Positions 27,080 through 35,856 of a DNA stretch of 64,000 nucleotides are shown one piece after another; within the stretch, counting starts at the first letter, position 1; every line of letters begins with the position of its first letter. Source of the DNA: Plesiomonas sp051652165 (GTDB lineage: Bacteria; Pseudomonadota; Gammaproteobacteria; Enterobacterales; CAMTGL01); contig NZ_JBOFTR010000016.1 of NCBI RefSeq assembly GCF_051652165.1, forward strand, positions 1-64,000, written 5' to 3'. The notes beneath the pieces are model-generated. The model ran no database searches. It had not been told where the DNA came from and saw only the letters and a list, made by a program, of their open reading frames with translations. The position numbers and the translations under genes were made by a program.

Positions 27080-28484
27080 AGTCGGGCTCCAGCAGAGTGC
27101 GCAGACCGGCCGCTTTGCGCTCGATCTCCTGCCACTCAGCTTCTGGGTCAGAGCCGGGCACAATTCCTGCGCCGGCAAATAAATGAACGTAATGTTGTTG
27201 AATTAATGCAGAGCGGATCGCTACCGTAAATTCGGCGCGATCACGCGAAAGATAGCCGACTGAACCGGCATACCAGCCCCGTTCAAACGGCTCATGTTCA
27301 TGGATAAATGCGCGAGCCGGTTCGCGCGGCAATCCGGCCACTGCCGCGGTAGGATGTAGCCACTCAAGACACTCGGCATCATCACGGGTACGTAGCTGAG
27401 CGGTAATTTTCCGGCGTAAGTGCTGCACTTTACGCAAAGCCAACACTTCTGCCGAAAGCACATCAACATTATCTACATGCCCGTTTAAACGGGTGCAGAT
27501 ATCCTCAACCACCAGCAGATTTTCATGTTGATTCTTTTTATCTGAAAGTAGCCAGTTTGCCAGTTGAGCGTCACGCTTATCATCGCCGGTACGCGATACC
27601 GTTCCAGCCAATGCCTCTGTGTGTAACGCCAACCCGTGCCGCCGGAACAAGCGTTCAGGGCTTGATCCAACAAAGCCATGTTTATCATCCATCGCCAACA
27701 TAAAATGAAAGCAGCGGTGATTAACCCTGCGGCTGGCGTTGAGCAACTGTGGTGCAGCAACTGGCGTATCAAGCGTTAACGTGGTTTTACGTGCCAGCAC
27801 CACTTTATCAACCTGATGGGTATCAATGGCCGACAGAGCTCGGTTGACAAGATCACACCATGCCCAGTGCTCCGGTAAATGCTGCGCATTTATCACCGTC
27901 ACATCCGGCAACGTTAAGGCCGTACCACTGACTAAGGCGCTGAACTGCTGCCATGCCAGAGCCGCATCTGCACGTAAAGAGGTCTGGCTAAATAGATTAA
28001 TAACCAGTTGTGCACCTTTTGTGCCCTGACTCAGCTCAAAACGCGGCAGAAAAAACCAGCCACTGAGACAACCATGACTGCGGGCATGTTCACCATCAAA
28101 AGCCGTTCCACCCCATAGACGAAATGCACTCTCTTGCTGGTGCACAAATGCACTGGCAGCATCAGGACGTGTAAAATTACGCACCTGCCCCAGTGCAGCC
28201 ACCTCTTCAGAACCATCACGGTGTAACCAATAGAATTTAGGAAACAGCGTCTGTGCTGCCAGCCAGTCGAGTAACTTACCCATTTCCTGACGTTTCAGCG
28301 GAAGTATTATCCGCTGAGCACCTGTATTCGGCGGGAAAACAGCGTCGGTTGAGCTCACATCGTTCTGCGTCGGGTTCAGTTTCGCACCCTTTTTTTCTGC
28401 TGTTTTTTCAGCTGACGCGCCGTTTTCCGGCCAAGAACAGAGTAACTGATGCACACGTGGCATCAGGTCATCAAGCAGATTCAA
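27060..28484 (-). CDS. menF: Isochorismate synthase MenF
   Basis: Chorismate-utilising enzyme that makes isochorismate for menaquinone. The C-terminal chorismate-binding domain shows DKVVLARKTTL, GSSPERLFRR, EALAGTVSRTGDD, LHPTAAVAGLPR and the metal-binding AGAGIVPGSDPEAEWQEIERKA. The 474 residues exceed the 431 of E. coli because of an extra N-terminal segment of about 40 residues rich in Ala, Lys and Ser. The best start is TTG 28484, with GAGG five bases upstream; ATG 28463 is the alternative. First gene of the men operon. Confidence 0.93.
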   Translation of the reverse strand: MNLLDDLMPRVHQLLCSWPENGASAEKTAEKKGAKLNPTQNDVSSTDAVFPPNTGAQRIILPLKRQEMGKLLDWLAAQTLFPKFYWLHRDGSEEVAALGQVRNFTRPDAASAFVHQQESAFRLWGGTAFDGEHARSHGCLSGWFFLPRFELSQGTKGAQLVINLFSQTSLRADAALAWQQFSALVSGTALTLPDVTVINAQHLPEHWAWCDLVNRALSAIDTHQVDKVVLARKTTLTLDTPVAAPQLLNASRRVNHRCFHFMLAMDDKHGFVGSSPERLFRRHGLALHTEALAGTVSRTGDDKRDAQLANWLLSDKKNQHENLLVVEDICTRLNGHVDNVDVLSAEVLALRKVQHLRRKITAQLRTRDDAECLEWLHPTAAVAGLPREPARAFIHEHEPFERGWYAGSVGYLSRDRAEFTVAIRSALIQQHYVHLFAGAGIVPGSDPEAEWQEIERKAAGLRTLLEPDYVNECL

Positions 28485-28861
28485 AGTAACCTCATGCGTA
28501 AATTATCCGCTCACGGGTCATCTCTTCCCATTTTACGATCTATATTGCCTATCGTTAATCGAGAGAAATCACAAAAAAACAGTGATAAAACAGTTGTATT
28601 GTAACGCTAAATTACAATGTTTAACGACTACACCCGTAAAGCCCTGTGCTGCACACACAATTTTAATCTATTTTATCTGCAATTATCATAACAAAACACC
28701 GTAAATTTCAGTTATGCAATCCGATATCCGCTAATATCGCTACTGGATACAGAGCCTTGCTCCAAAATCAGGTTTTTGTCTTTCGAATAAGGAACTTGCG
28801 GAGTAAAGTGCTATAGATACCTACATTTTAGTTAATGATTTCAAATAATGGCGCGCTAATC
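28485..28861. other. Divergent region between menF and alaA
   Basis: About 375 AT-rich bases that should contain promoters for the men operon (minus) and alaA (plus). I see no clear operator, terminator or gene. Confidence 0.5.
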
Positions 28862-30076
28862 ATGCACTTACTCAATAAATCAATCAAATTAGATAACGTT
28901 TGTTATGACATTCGCGGGCCAGTACTGAAAGAGGCGAAGCGCCTTGAGGAAGAGGGCCACAACATCCTCAAACTGAACATTGGAAATCCGGCCCCGTTTG
29001 GGTTTGATGCACCCGATGAAATTTTAGTCGATGTTATTCGTAATCTGCCGACCGCACAGGGCTACTGTGACTCAAAAGGTCTGTATTCGGCACGTAAAGC
29101 CATTATGCAGCACTACCAAAAGCGCAACATGATGGATATTACGGTAGAAGATATCTATATCGGTAATGGCGTGTCAGAACTGATTGTGATGGCGATGCAG
29201 GCACTGCTCAATACCGGTGATGAGATCTTAGTCCCCGCCCCAGATTACCCATTATGGACAGCCGCAGTCTCACTCTCTGGCGGCAATGCCGTACACTATA
29301 TGTGTGATGAAGATGCTGGCTGGTTTCCTGATATTGATGATATCAAACGTAAAATCACACCCAATACCAAAGGGATTGTCATCATCAACCCGAACAACCC
29401 AACCGGTGCGGTCTACAGTAAAGAGCTGCTGCTAGAGGTTGTTGAGGTGGCGCGTCAGCATAATTTGACTATTTTTGCCGACGAAATTTATGACAAAATT
29501 CTCTACGATGAAGCCAAACATTACTCGATTGCCGCATTAGCGCCTGATCTACTTACCGTCACCTTCAACGGGTTGTCAAAAACCTACCGTGTAGCGGGTT
29601 TCCGGCAGGGCTGGATGGTTCTCAATGGCCCGAAAAAGCACGCCAAAGGCTATATCGAAGGGCTAGATATGCTGGCCTCTATGCGCTTGTGTGCCAACGT
29701 ACCGATGCAACATGCCATCCAAACCGCCATTGGTGGCTACCAGAGTATCAGTGAATTTATCCAGCCCGGCGGACGCTTGTATGAACAGCGTAACCGCGCG
29801 TGGGAGCTGATCAACCAGATCCCAGGAATATCCTGTGTCAAACCGATGGGAGCGTTATACATGTTCCCCCGCCTTGATCAGAAAAAATTCAATATCCAAA
29901 ATGATCAGAAAATGGTGTTTGATCTGCTAATGCAGGAGAAAGTGCTGCTGGTGCAAGGCACAGGTTTTAACTGGCCACAGCATGACCACTTCCGCATTGT
30001 TACCCTGCCTCGAGTGGATACGCTAGAGATGGCCATCGGCAAACTTGGCCGTTTTTTTGCCGGTTATCACCAGTAA
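28862..30076 (+). CDS. alaA: Glutamate-pyruvate aminotransferase AlaA
   Basis: PLP class I/II aminotransferase, the main alanine-synthesising enzyme in E. coli (formerly YfbQ). The PLP lysine is in NGLSKTYR, the cofactor-phosphate Arg in AGFRQGWM, and the PNNPTGAVY and FADEIYDKILYD motifs are intact. Near identity to E. coli AlaA over its whole length. The start is uncertain: ATG 28862 (MHLLNKSIKLDNVCYDIRG) best fits the family, while ATG 28835 adds nine codons; neither has a clear ribosome site. In E. coli it also precedes yfbR. Confidence 0.95.
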   Translation: MHLLNKSIKLDNVCYDIRGPVLKEAKRLEEEGHNILKLNIGNPAPFGFDAPDEILVDVIRNLPTAQGYCDSKGLYSARKAIMQHYQKRNMMDITVEDIYIGNGVSELIVMAMQALLNTGDEILVPAPDYPLWTAAVSLSGGNAVHYMCDEDAGWFPDIDDIKRKITPNTKGIVIINPNNPTGAVYSKELLLEVVEVARQHNLTIFADEIYDKILYDEAKHYSIAALAPDLLTVTFNGLSKTYRVAGFRQGWMVLNGPKKHAKGYIEGLDMLASMRLCANVPMQHAIQTAIGGYQSISEFIQPGGRLYEQRNRAWELINQIPGISCVKPMGALYMFPRLDQKKFNIQNDQKMVFDLLMQEKVLLVQGTGFNWPQHDHFRIVTLPRVDTLEMAIGKLGRFFAGYHQ

Positions 30077-30103
30077 AATAGCGTCACCGTAAATAATCTT
30101 ATC

Positions 30104-30164
30104 GGCAGTGCGCCTTCTCATGCGTCACCTTTTTTCAGAAAGGCCTTATGAGAGTTGCACTGCC
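30104..30164 (+). repeat. Nested stem-loop between alaA and yfbR
   Basis: Outer arms GGCAGTGC (30104-30111) and GCACTGCC (30157-30164) pair perfectly; inner arms TTCTCAT (30115-30121) and ATGAGAG (30148-30154) pair with one G-U. The inner arm covers the start codon of the 46-codon ORF at 30148. Could be an alaA 3' end structure or a translation-controlling leader. Confidence 0.6.
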
Positions 30165-30288
30165 TGTTTCTGCCCCTCTTTTACGTAGCGTAACGCTTTG
30201 TTTCCTATTCATGGGCATGCTGTTTTCCCTTTTCTGCGATAAACTCTCGTACAAGACAACACATAAAGCATATACCGCTTATGTTTAG
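30148..30288 (+). CDS. Possible small membrane protein, 46 residues
   Basis: A 46-codon ORF starting at ATG 30148 with AAAGG about 4 bases upstream and ending TAG at 30288. The predicted peptide begins MRVALPVSAPLLRS and has one hydrophobic stretch, roughly residues 15-30 (VTLCFLFMGMLFSLFC), followed by a polar tail with Lys and Tyr. I do not recognise it. It occupies about half of the 304-base gap between alaA and yfbR, and its start codon lies in a predicted stem. It may be a real small membrane protein or chance. Confidence 0.35.
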   Translation: MRVALPVSAPLLRSVTLCFLFMGMLFSLFCDKLSYKTTHKAYTAYV

Positions 30289-30380
30289 CCTACTTTTTGT
30301 TTATTAATAGGCCTGTTTATTGATATACCCGTTTATTGATACGCCTCTTTACTGATGGCCTTATGCTGACGAGGATCGTT

Positions 30381-30995
30381 ATGAATCACAGCCACTTTTT
30401 TGCCTATCTTTCACGCATGAAGCTGATTAATCGCTGGCCACTGATGCGCAACATCCGTGCAGAAAATATCTCTGAACACAGTTTACAAGTGGCCTTTGTT
30501 GCCCATGCTTTGGCATTGATTAAAAACAAAAAGTTTGGGGGAAATGTCAACCCTGAACGTATCGCACTGATTGCCATGTTCCATGATGCCAGCGAAGTGC
30601 TGACCGGTGATTTACCCACCCCGATTAAATACCACAATCCTGAAATTGCCCGCGAATATAAGAAAATTGAAAAAATCGCCGAAAATAGGTTGATTGATAT
30701 GCTGCCAGAAGAGTTTCAGGAGGATTACCGCCCGCTGATTAACTCAGATGAACACGAACCCGAAGAGCAGTTGCTGGTAAAACAAGCTGACTCACTCTGT
30801 GCATACTTAAAATGCATTGAAGAGCTTGAAGCGGGTAATAATGAATTTAAACTGGCAAAAAAACGCCTGAAAAAAACGCTCAAAGAGCGCCACAGCGAAG
30901 AGATGGACTATTTTATGACCGTGTTTGTTCCTAGTTTTCATCTGTCACTCGATGAAATTAGTCATGACGAACAGGGCGAGCATCACAGCTTGTGA
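30381..30995 (+). CDS. yfbR: 5'-deoxynucleotidase YfbR
   Basis: HD-domain phosphohydrolase that removes phosphate from deoxynucleoside 5'-monophosphates, for example in dUMP and dCMP metabolism. The metal-binding residues are seen in NISEHSLQVA, MFHDASEVLTGDLPTPIKY and KQADSLCAYLKC. ATG 30381 (MNHSHFFAYLSRMKLINRWPL) matches the family start, has GAGG 6 bases upstream and gives 204 residues; the in-frame extension to 30336 is not conserved. Follows alaA as in E. coli. Confidence 0.95.
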   Translation: MNHSHFFAYLSRMKLINRWPLMRNIRAENISEHSLQVAFVAHALALIKNKKFGGNVNPERIALIAMFHDASEVLTGDLPTPIKYHNPEIAREYKKIEKIAENRLIDMLPEEFQEDYRPLINSDEHEPEEQLLVKQADSLCAYLKCIEELEAGNNEFKLAKKRLKKTLKERHSEEMDYFMTVFVPSFHLSLDEISHDEQGEHHSL

Positions 30996-31050
30996 TGAAA
31001 AATACCAACAGCACCAACAAGCCTCACACAGACAAATAACAGGATAACCT

Positions 31051-31521
31051 ATGAAACGTATTGCGGCACTGGTTGTACTGGTCGCTCTGACCGGCTGCAA
31101 AGACAAAGAAAAAGAGCTAAAAGTCACCATTGATCAGCCCACACTGGCTCCGCAGCAAATTCAGAGCGTAGTCAGTGCATGGCGTAAACTCAAAACACTG
31201 TGCCCAGCACTTGCACACCGTGATATCACCCATGTCACCGGCATATTAGAAGATGAAAACACCATGCCGGGCTGGAGTTCAATGTATCCGCAGTACCGAA
31301 AATTTCTTTGGGTCGGAGATATGCTGTTTAACGTAGAGCGCACCTTGGGCGATGTAAATACCGATGCCAACAGTGCCAGCGCACAAAAACAGCAGTACAA
31401 CTTTATGTTTGGATACGGTCGTCAACCGGCCATTTTATATAAAGAGAGTGATGTCACCGCGCTGTGTGGTTGGGAAAACAGCGTTGAACAAGAAAATGGA
31501 GTGTGGATCAAAAAGCTCTAA
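31051..31521 (+). CDS. Predicted lipoprotein of unknown function
   Basis: 156 residues with a lipoprotein signal peptide: Lys-Arg start, hydrophobic core AALVVLVA and lipobox LTGC with Cys16. Lys at +2 suggests the outer membrane. The mature part has two more cysteines (TLCPAL and ALCGWEN) that could form a disulfide and no known domain that I recognise. It sits 55 bases after yfbR on the same strand with a ribosome site AGGATAACCT-type upstream, so it may be cotranscribed, and it is followed by a terminator. Function unknown. Confidence 0.75.
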   Translation: MKRIAALVVLVALTGCKDKEKELKVTIDQPTLAPQQIQSVVSAWRKLKTLCPALAHRDITHVTGILEDENTMPGWSSMYPQYRKFLWVGDMLFNVERTLGDVNTDANSASAQKQQYNFMFGYGRQPAILYKESDVTALCGWENSVEQENGVWIKKL

Positions 31522-31533
31522 TTGCATCACCAT

Positions 31534-31582
31534 AAAAAAGGCGCAAACCTCAACATTCACTGCAGAAGTTGCCCCTTTTTTT
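31534..31582. terminator. Bidirectional terminator between lipoprotein gene and ansB
   Basis: AAAAAAGGCGCAA and TTGCCCCTTTTTT pair with one mismatch around a 22-base loop. A run on one side, T run on the other; genes converge here. Confidence 0.65.
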
Positions 31583-31585
31583 AAA

Positions 31586-31615
31586 CACAGTGCTGCTAGA
31601 ACATGCAGCACTGTG
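31586..31615. repeat. Perfect 11-bp hairpin downstream of ansB
   Basis: CACAGTGCTGC, eight-base loop, GCAGCACTGTG. It lies 25 bases beyond the ansB stop (minus strand). It has only a short T stretch, so it may protect the 3' end or act with the neighbouring terminator. Confidence 0.65.
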
Positions 31616-31640
31616 AGAACATTGAGTACCACAGAACAAT

Positions 31641-32717
31641 TTAGTACTGCTGGAAAATTTCCTGAATTTTAGCCGGATCTTTGGTTTCAGTTAGCGCCAG
31701 TTGCAACAACACACGCGCTTTTTGTGGATTAAGCGCACCCGAGGCCACAAAACCATATTTTGCATCATCAATTTCGGCATCCAGCGTCGTTGCGCCGGTC
31801 GGCACGCGTGATGAACGAACTACCGCCGTGCCCTGCTTTGCCGCCTTCTCCAGTACATCAAACGTTGTATTATACAGATTACCGTTACCCACACCGGCGG
31901 TCACGATACCATCATATTTAGCGTCAACCAGTGCTTTTACCGGCTCTACCGCCATGTTTGAATAACCGTACACAATTCCCACTTTCGGCAGTTTATCAAG
32001 TTTACTGATATCAAACTGCGCGCCTTCAGTATGCTTGCGGGTTGGTGTGCGCTGATAATCAATTTTACCGTTATGGATATACCCTAACGGGCCAAAATTT
32101 GGTGCTTGAAACGTATTCACTTCTGTTGTGCTCATTTTCACAACATTACGCGCACCCAACACCGTATCATTCATCGCGACCATCACACCGCGCCCTTTTG
32201 ATGCAGTATCTGCTGCCGTAACCACGGCGTTATACAGATTAAACGGGCCATCAGCACTCATCGCAGTTGATGGGCGCATTGCACCAACCAAAACAACCGG
32301 CTTATCACTTTTCACCGTGAGATTCAGAAAATAGGCTGTCTCTTCCATGGTGTCTGTACCATGTGTGATCACAATGCCATCAACATCCTCTTTCGCCAGC
32401 AGAGCATTCACACGTTTGGCCAGTGTTAGCCAAACGTCATCATTCATATCCTGTGAACCAATTTTTACCACCTGCTCACCGGTGACATCTGCTACCTTAC
32501 TCATTTCTGGCACAGCGGCAATCAGGGCATCTACACCCACTTTGCCTGCGGTATAACCCGAATCGGTGGCTGAGTTCGTGGTACTTGCTCCGGCAATCGT
32601 GCCGCCTGTTGCCAAAATGGTAATATTGGGTAAATCAGCGGCAAATGCAGCACTTGAAAACCACAATGCAACCACTGATGCACTTAATGTTTTTTTGAAG
32701 GATTTATGCAGAGTCAT
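31641..32717 (-). CDS. ansB: Periplasmic L-asparaginase II
   Basis: Hydrolyses asparagine to aspartate and ammonia in the periplasm; high-affinity type II enzyme. Two active-site signatures are intact: ILATGGTIAGAS (nucleophile Thr) and GIVITHGTDTMEETAYFL (second Thr, Asp). A Sec signal peptide (KSFKKTLSASVVALW...SSAAFA) precedes the mature ADLPNITIL. I prefer ATG 32717, with GGAT about 9 bases upstream, to ATG 32732, which has none. In E. coli ansB is induced anaerobically by FNR and CRP; I saw only weak half-sites upstream here. Confidence 0.95.
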   Translation of the reverse strand: MTLHKSFKKTLSASVVALWFSSAAFAADLPNITILATGGTIAGASTTNSATDSGYTAGKVGVDALIAAVPEMSKVADVTGEQVVKIGSQDMNDDVWLTLAKRVNALLAKEDVDGIVITHGTDTMEETAYFLNLTVKSDKPVVLVGAMRPSTAMSADGPFNLYNAVVTAADTASKGRGVMVAMNDTVLGARNVVKMSTTEVNTFQAPNFGPLGYIHNGKIDYQRTPTRKHTEGAQFDISKLDKLPKVGIVYGYSNMAVEPVKALVDAKYDGIVTAGVGNGNLYNTTFDVLEKAAKQGTAVVRSSRVPTGATTLDAEIDDAKYGFVASGALNPQKARVLLQLALTETKDPAKIQEIFQQY

Positions 32718-32929
32718 TAATATTACATCCATTTAGTTATTGACAAATTGCCATGAAAGTAGCAAATGCGTTCTTTAGCCGGCGCAATTATGCCGAGCGT
32801 AAATAATAAAAATGTGATTAATCGTATAAAAAAGTGCTAAGTGCAGCATAAAAACCTAAGAGTGTTAATTACCGCACATAAAAATAGCGGACAATCGGGC
32901 TCTCTTAGTACAGAGGAAGGAGGATGTGC

Positions 32930-33514
32930 ATGATCGCCAAAATAATACTGGCACTGGCTATTACCGGTGCTAGTGCCGTGTTGCCAGTAGCAGCAAATAC
33001 CACACGGCTACAGGTTGCTGATGACTCACAAAATAGCCAGCAACGGGAACAGGCCTTTGCCGCGCTCGCCTCTAGCCTACCGCCCGATCCGGGGATGGCC
33101 GGTACATTAACGCTTGAGGGCATTGATCTTGATGGCAACGGAATACGCGATGATGTGCAGCGGAAAATTGCACAGCGTTACCCTAGCGAACCGAGTAAAC
33201 GTGCTGCGCTGATGCAGCTTGCTGCGGCAATCAGCCAAGGTATGATGACTTATAATCAAGAGTCAGAGGATAAAAAAGCCATCTCTGTCACCGGCGAACC
33301 GATTGCTAGAGCAGCGGCCTGTGCAACATTCCAAAATGTGACCCCCGATTTCCCATTAAAAGAAATTGAGCCATGGATCACCAATACACCTGAGCGACAG
33401 CTTGCTTATTCCGCGCTGAACGATTATCTCTCTGTAAACGGTGATTTTTATAATTACATCGTTGAAGGCGCAGCCAATTGCAAGAGTACGTTTTATCAGA
33501 ATGAAGTACGTTAA
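32930..33514 (+). CDS. Exported protein with DxDGNG calcium-loop-like motif
   Basis: 194-residue protein with a Sec-type signal (MIAKIILALAITGASAVLP, cut near VAA). The segment GIDLDGNGIRDDVQRKI near residue 66 resembles the Asp-rich loops of EF-hand and thrombospondin type-3 repeats; similar single motifs occur in uncharacterised exported gammaproteobacterial proteins. Two cysteines (AACATF, ANCKSTF) could form a disulfide. The start is ATG 32930, six bases after a strong AAGGAGG; ATG 32924 touches that site and is excluded. Divergent from ansB, upstream of ycaO. Function unknown. Confidence 0.8.
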   Translation: MIAKIILALAITGASAVLPVAANTTRLQVADDSQNSQQREQAFAALASSLPPDPGMAGTLTLEGIDLDGNGIRDDVQRKIAQRYPSEPSKRAALMQLAAAISQGMMTYNQESEDKKAISVTGEPIARAAACATFQNVTPDFPLKEIEPWITNTPERQLAYSALNDYLSVNGDFYNYIVEGAANCKSTFYQNEVR

Positions 33515-33649
33515 TATTGCGCTACAATCAACTGGCTTCCCAAATAAACAAAACAACAGGTTCACAATTGCCATAAAACAGCAGTAATGTAACACCTGAA
33601 CCGCCGGGATGAGTTTTACCGGCATTCTTGACTCAATCAAACGGACGCT

Positions 33650-35410
33650 ATGCACATGCAAACTTTCATTCCGGGCAAAGACGCAGCCCTAGAAGATTCT
33701 ATCGAGCGTTTCCAGTCCAAACTGAAAGCATTGGGCTTTAATATTGAAGAAGCCTCATGGTTAAACCCCGTGCCTAATGTCTGGTCCGTTCATATCCGTG
33801 ATAAAGACTGTCCGCAGTGCTTTACTAACGGTAAAGGTGCAACTAAAAAGGCCGCGCTGGCTTCTGCACTGGGTGAGTATTTTGAACGCCTGTCTACTAA
33901 CTACTTCTTCGCCGATTTTTATCTTGGAGAGCAGATCGCTAACGGCGATTTTGTGCACTACCCCGATGAAAAATGGTTCGCTATTCCTGAAGACGACAGC
34001 CTACCAGAGGGTATTTTGGATGATAGTCTGCGTGACTATTATGATCCAGAAGGTGAACTGCTGGCATCAGGCCTGATTGACCTGCAATCGGGCAATGAAG
34101 AACGTGGGATCTGCGCCCTGCCGTTTACCCGCCAGTCAGACGGTGAAACTGTCTATATCCCGATGAATATCGTTGCCAACTTGTATGTGTCAAACGGTAT
34201 GTCTGCCGGTAACACCCGCTATGAAGCGCGTGTTCAGGGGTTATCTGAAGTTTTCGAACGCTACATTAAAAACCGCATTATTGCCGAAGGCATCAGCCTG
34301 CCTGAAATTCCGGCTGAAGTCATGGCACGTTACCCGCATGTACAAGAGGCTATTGCAACGCTAGAAACTGCAGGCTACCCAATTTTTGCCTATGATGCTT
34401 CGCTCGGTGGCCAGTATCCGGTCATTTGCGTGGTATTGTTTAACCCAGAAAATGGCAGTTGCTTTGCCTCGTTCGGCGCACACCCGATGTTTGGTGTAGC
34501 ACTTGAGCGTACGGTGACAGAACTGCTGCAAGGCCGCAGTCTCAAAGATCTCGACGTGTTTATGCCTCCGTCATTTGATAACGATGATGTTGCCGAACAT
34601 GCCAACCTTGAAACCCACTTCATTGACTCAAGCGGTTTGATTTCGTGGGATATGTTCAAAGCCGAAGCCGACTATGAGTTTGCTGACTGGAACTTTGGTG
34701 ATGATACCGAGCAAGAGTTTGCAGGGTTGATGAGTATTTTTGCCGATGAAGATGTGGATGTGTATATTGCCGACTACGAACATTTAGGCGTGTATGCCTG
34801 CCGTATTTTAGTGCCGAGCATGTCTGATATTTACCCGGCTGATGATCTGCTGCTGGCCAACAACAATATGGGTATGCACCTACGCGACATCATCTTAAGC
34901 CTGCCAGATTCTGAATGGGAAAAAGAGGACTACATGGCCTTCTATAACCAGTTAGATGAAGAAGGCATGGATGATTTCACCCGCGTACGTGAGCTGCTTG
35001 GTTTTGTTCCAGGAGTAAACAGCGCATGGAATACTCTGCGTATCGGAGAACTGAAATCAATGCTAGCATTGGCAGCAGGTGAGCTTGATGTCGCACTTGA
35101 ATGGGCAGAGTGGACAATGGAGTTCAACGCATCAGTGTTCTCAACTGAGCGCGCCAACTACTACCGTTGCCTGAAAGCCTCATTAGAGTTGTTCTTGGAT
35201 GAAGAGCGGCATCCTGAACAATATCGCTATGCGTTTGAGCGTATGTACGGCACACAAACCGTGAATGAAGCATGGGCGGCCGTTCAGGGTGAGCAACGCT
35301 TCTTTGGTCTTATCGCCTCTGACAGTGATCTAAACGAATTTCCAGCGCATCAGGCTCTACTACACGCCTATCAAAAGCTACAAAATGCAAAACGTACATA
35401 TTGGAGCTAA
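33650..35410 (+). CDS. ycaO: YcaO, cyclodehydratase-family protein
   Basis: 586-residue YcaO-domain protein. The family uses ATP to activate peptide amides; E. coli YcaO has been linked to beta-methylthiolation of ribosomal protein S12 through RimO. The ATP-binding core is seen in GKGATKKAALASALGEYFERLS, ARVQGLSEVFERYIKNRI and the GAHPMFGVALERTVTELLQGR segment. The C-terminal TPR-like region ends AYQKLQNAKRTYWS; the proline-rich tail of azoline-forming relatives is absent. It lies upstream of focA-pflBA as in E. coli but has its own terminator. ATG 33650 is used; ATG 33656 is possible. Confidence 0.95.
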   Translation: MHMQTFIPGKDAALEDSIERFQSKLKALGFNIEEASWLNPVPNVWSVHIRDKDCPQCFTNGKGATKKAALASALGEYFERLSTNYFFADFYLGEQIANGDFVHYPDEKWFAIPEDDSLPEGILDDSLRDYYDPEGELLASGLIDLQSGNEERGICALPFTRQSDGETVYIPMNIVANLYVSNGMSAGNTRYEARVQGLSEVFERYIKNRIIAEGISLPEIPAEVMARYPHVQEAIATLETAGYPIFAYDASLGGQYPVICVVLFNPENGSCFASFGAHPMFGVALERTVTELLQGRSLKDLDVFMPPSFDNDDVAEHANLETHFIDSSGLISWDMFKAEADYEFADWNFGDDTEQEFAGLMSIFADEDVDVYIADYEHLGVYACRILVPSMSDIYPADDLLLANNNMGMHLRDIILSLPDSEWEKEDYMAFYNQLDEEGMDDFTRVRELLGFVPGVNSAWNTLRIGELKSMLALAAGELDVALEWAEWTMEFNASVFSTERANYYRCLKASLELFLDEERHPEQYRYAFERMYGTQTVNEAWAAVQGEQRFFGLIASDSDLNEFPAHQALLHAYQKLQNAKRTYWS

Positions 35411-35440
35411 ATGCTATAACCTGTAAAAACTACCATATAT

Positions 35441-35470
35441 GCAGTGTTGATATCGTCAACACTGCTTTTT
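35441..35470 (+). terminator. Terminator of ycaO
   Basis: GCAGTGTTGA, loop TATCG, TCAACACTGC, then five T. A perfect 10-bp stem 30 bases after the ycaO stop. Confidence 0.85.
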
Positions 35471-35779
35471 GATCTCGATAACTGACCCACCGCAGATAAA
35501 AAAGAGACCTCTGTCCAATTTTAACTACACTTACTCCCATATAAAGAATTAAAAAACACCAAATTCATTATTTCAAACCACGTTTAAATACCCTTATTTG
35601 TGATCAATCTCTCTTTATTTTGTATAAGCAAGCCTCTAGCTTTGTTATTTTTTTTCGTAATTTAGTTACATTCAAATTTTAATATAAATCTTAAAAAAAT
35701 TTTTCTTCTTGTATTTCAATAAGTTGAATATTTCAATCTGTTAATAACCTTGTAAATTGTGTTATCTAATTTCACGTAT

Positions 35780-35793
35780 ATGATCTAGATCAA
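35780..35793 (+). promoter_or_regulatory. FNR-binding site of focA-pflB
   Basis: ATGAT-CTAG-ATCAA matches nine of ten bases of the FNR consensus TTGAT-N4-ATCAA. Its centre (35786.5) lies 41.5 bases before the start site predicted from the extended -10 at 35813-35821, the classic class II activator position. Confidence 0.75.
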
Positions 35794-35812
35794 CTTTAAA
35801 TGAAAGCCATTT

Positions 35813-35821
35813 TGCTAATAT
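35813..35821 (+). promoter_or_regulatory. Extended -10 of the focA promoter
   Basis: TGC-TAATAT: TG motif one base before a near-consensus -10. Start of transcription is predicted near 35828, about 29 bases ahead of the focA GTG. Confidence 0.65.
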
Positions 35822-35856
35822 TATCTGGCCAATTTCATGTCAATGAGTACCCGTGT

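Larger units (their letters stand above)
35471..35856. other. AT-rich promoter region of focA-pflB
   Basis: About 385 very AT-rich bases. The proximal part contains the FNR box and extended -10 annotated separately. The rest has long A and T tracts and may bind ArcA, IHF or H-NS, but I cannot define sites. Confidence 0.55.
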
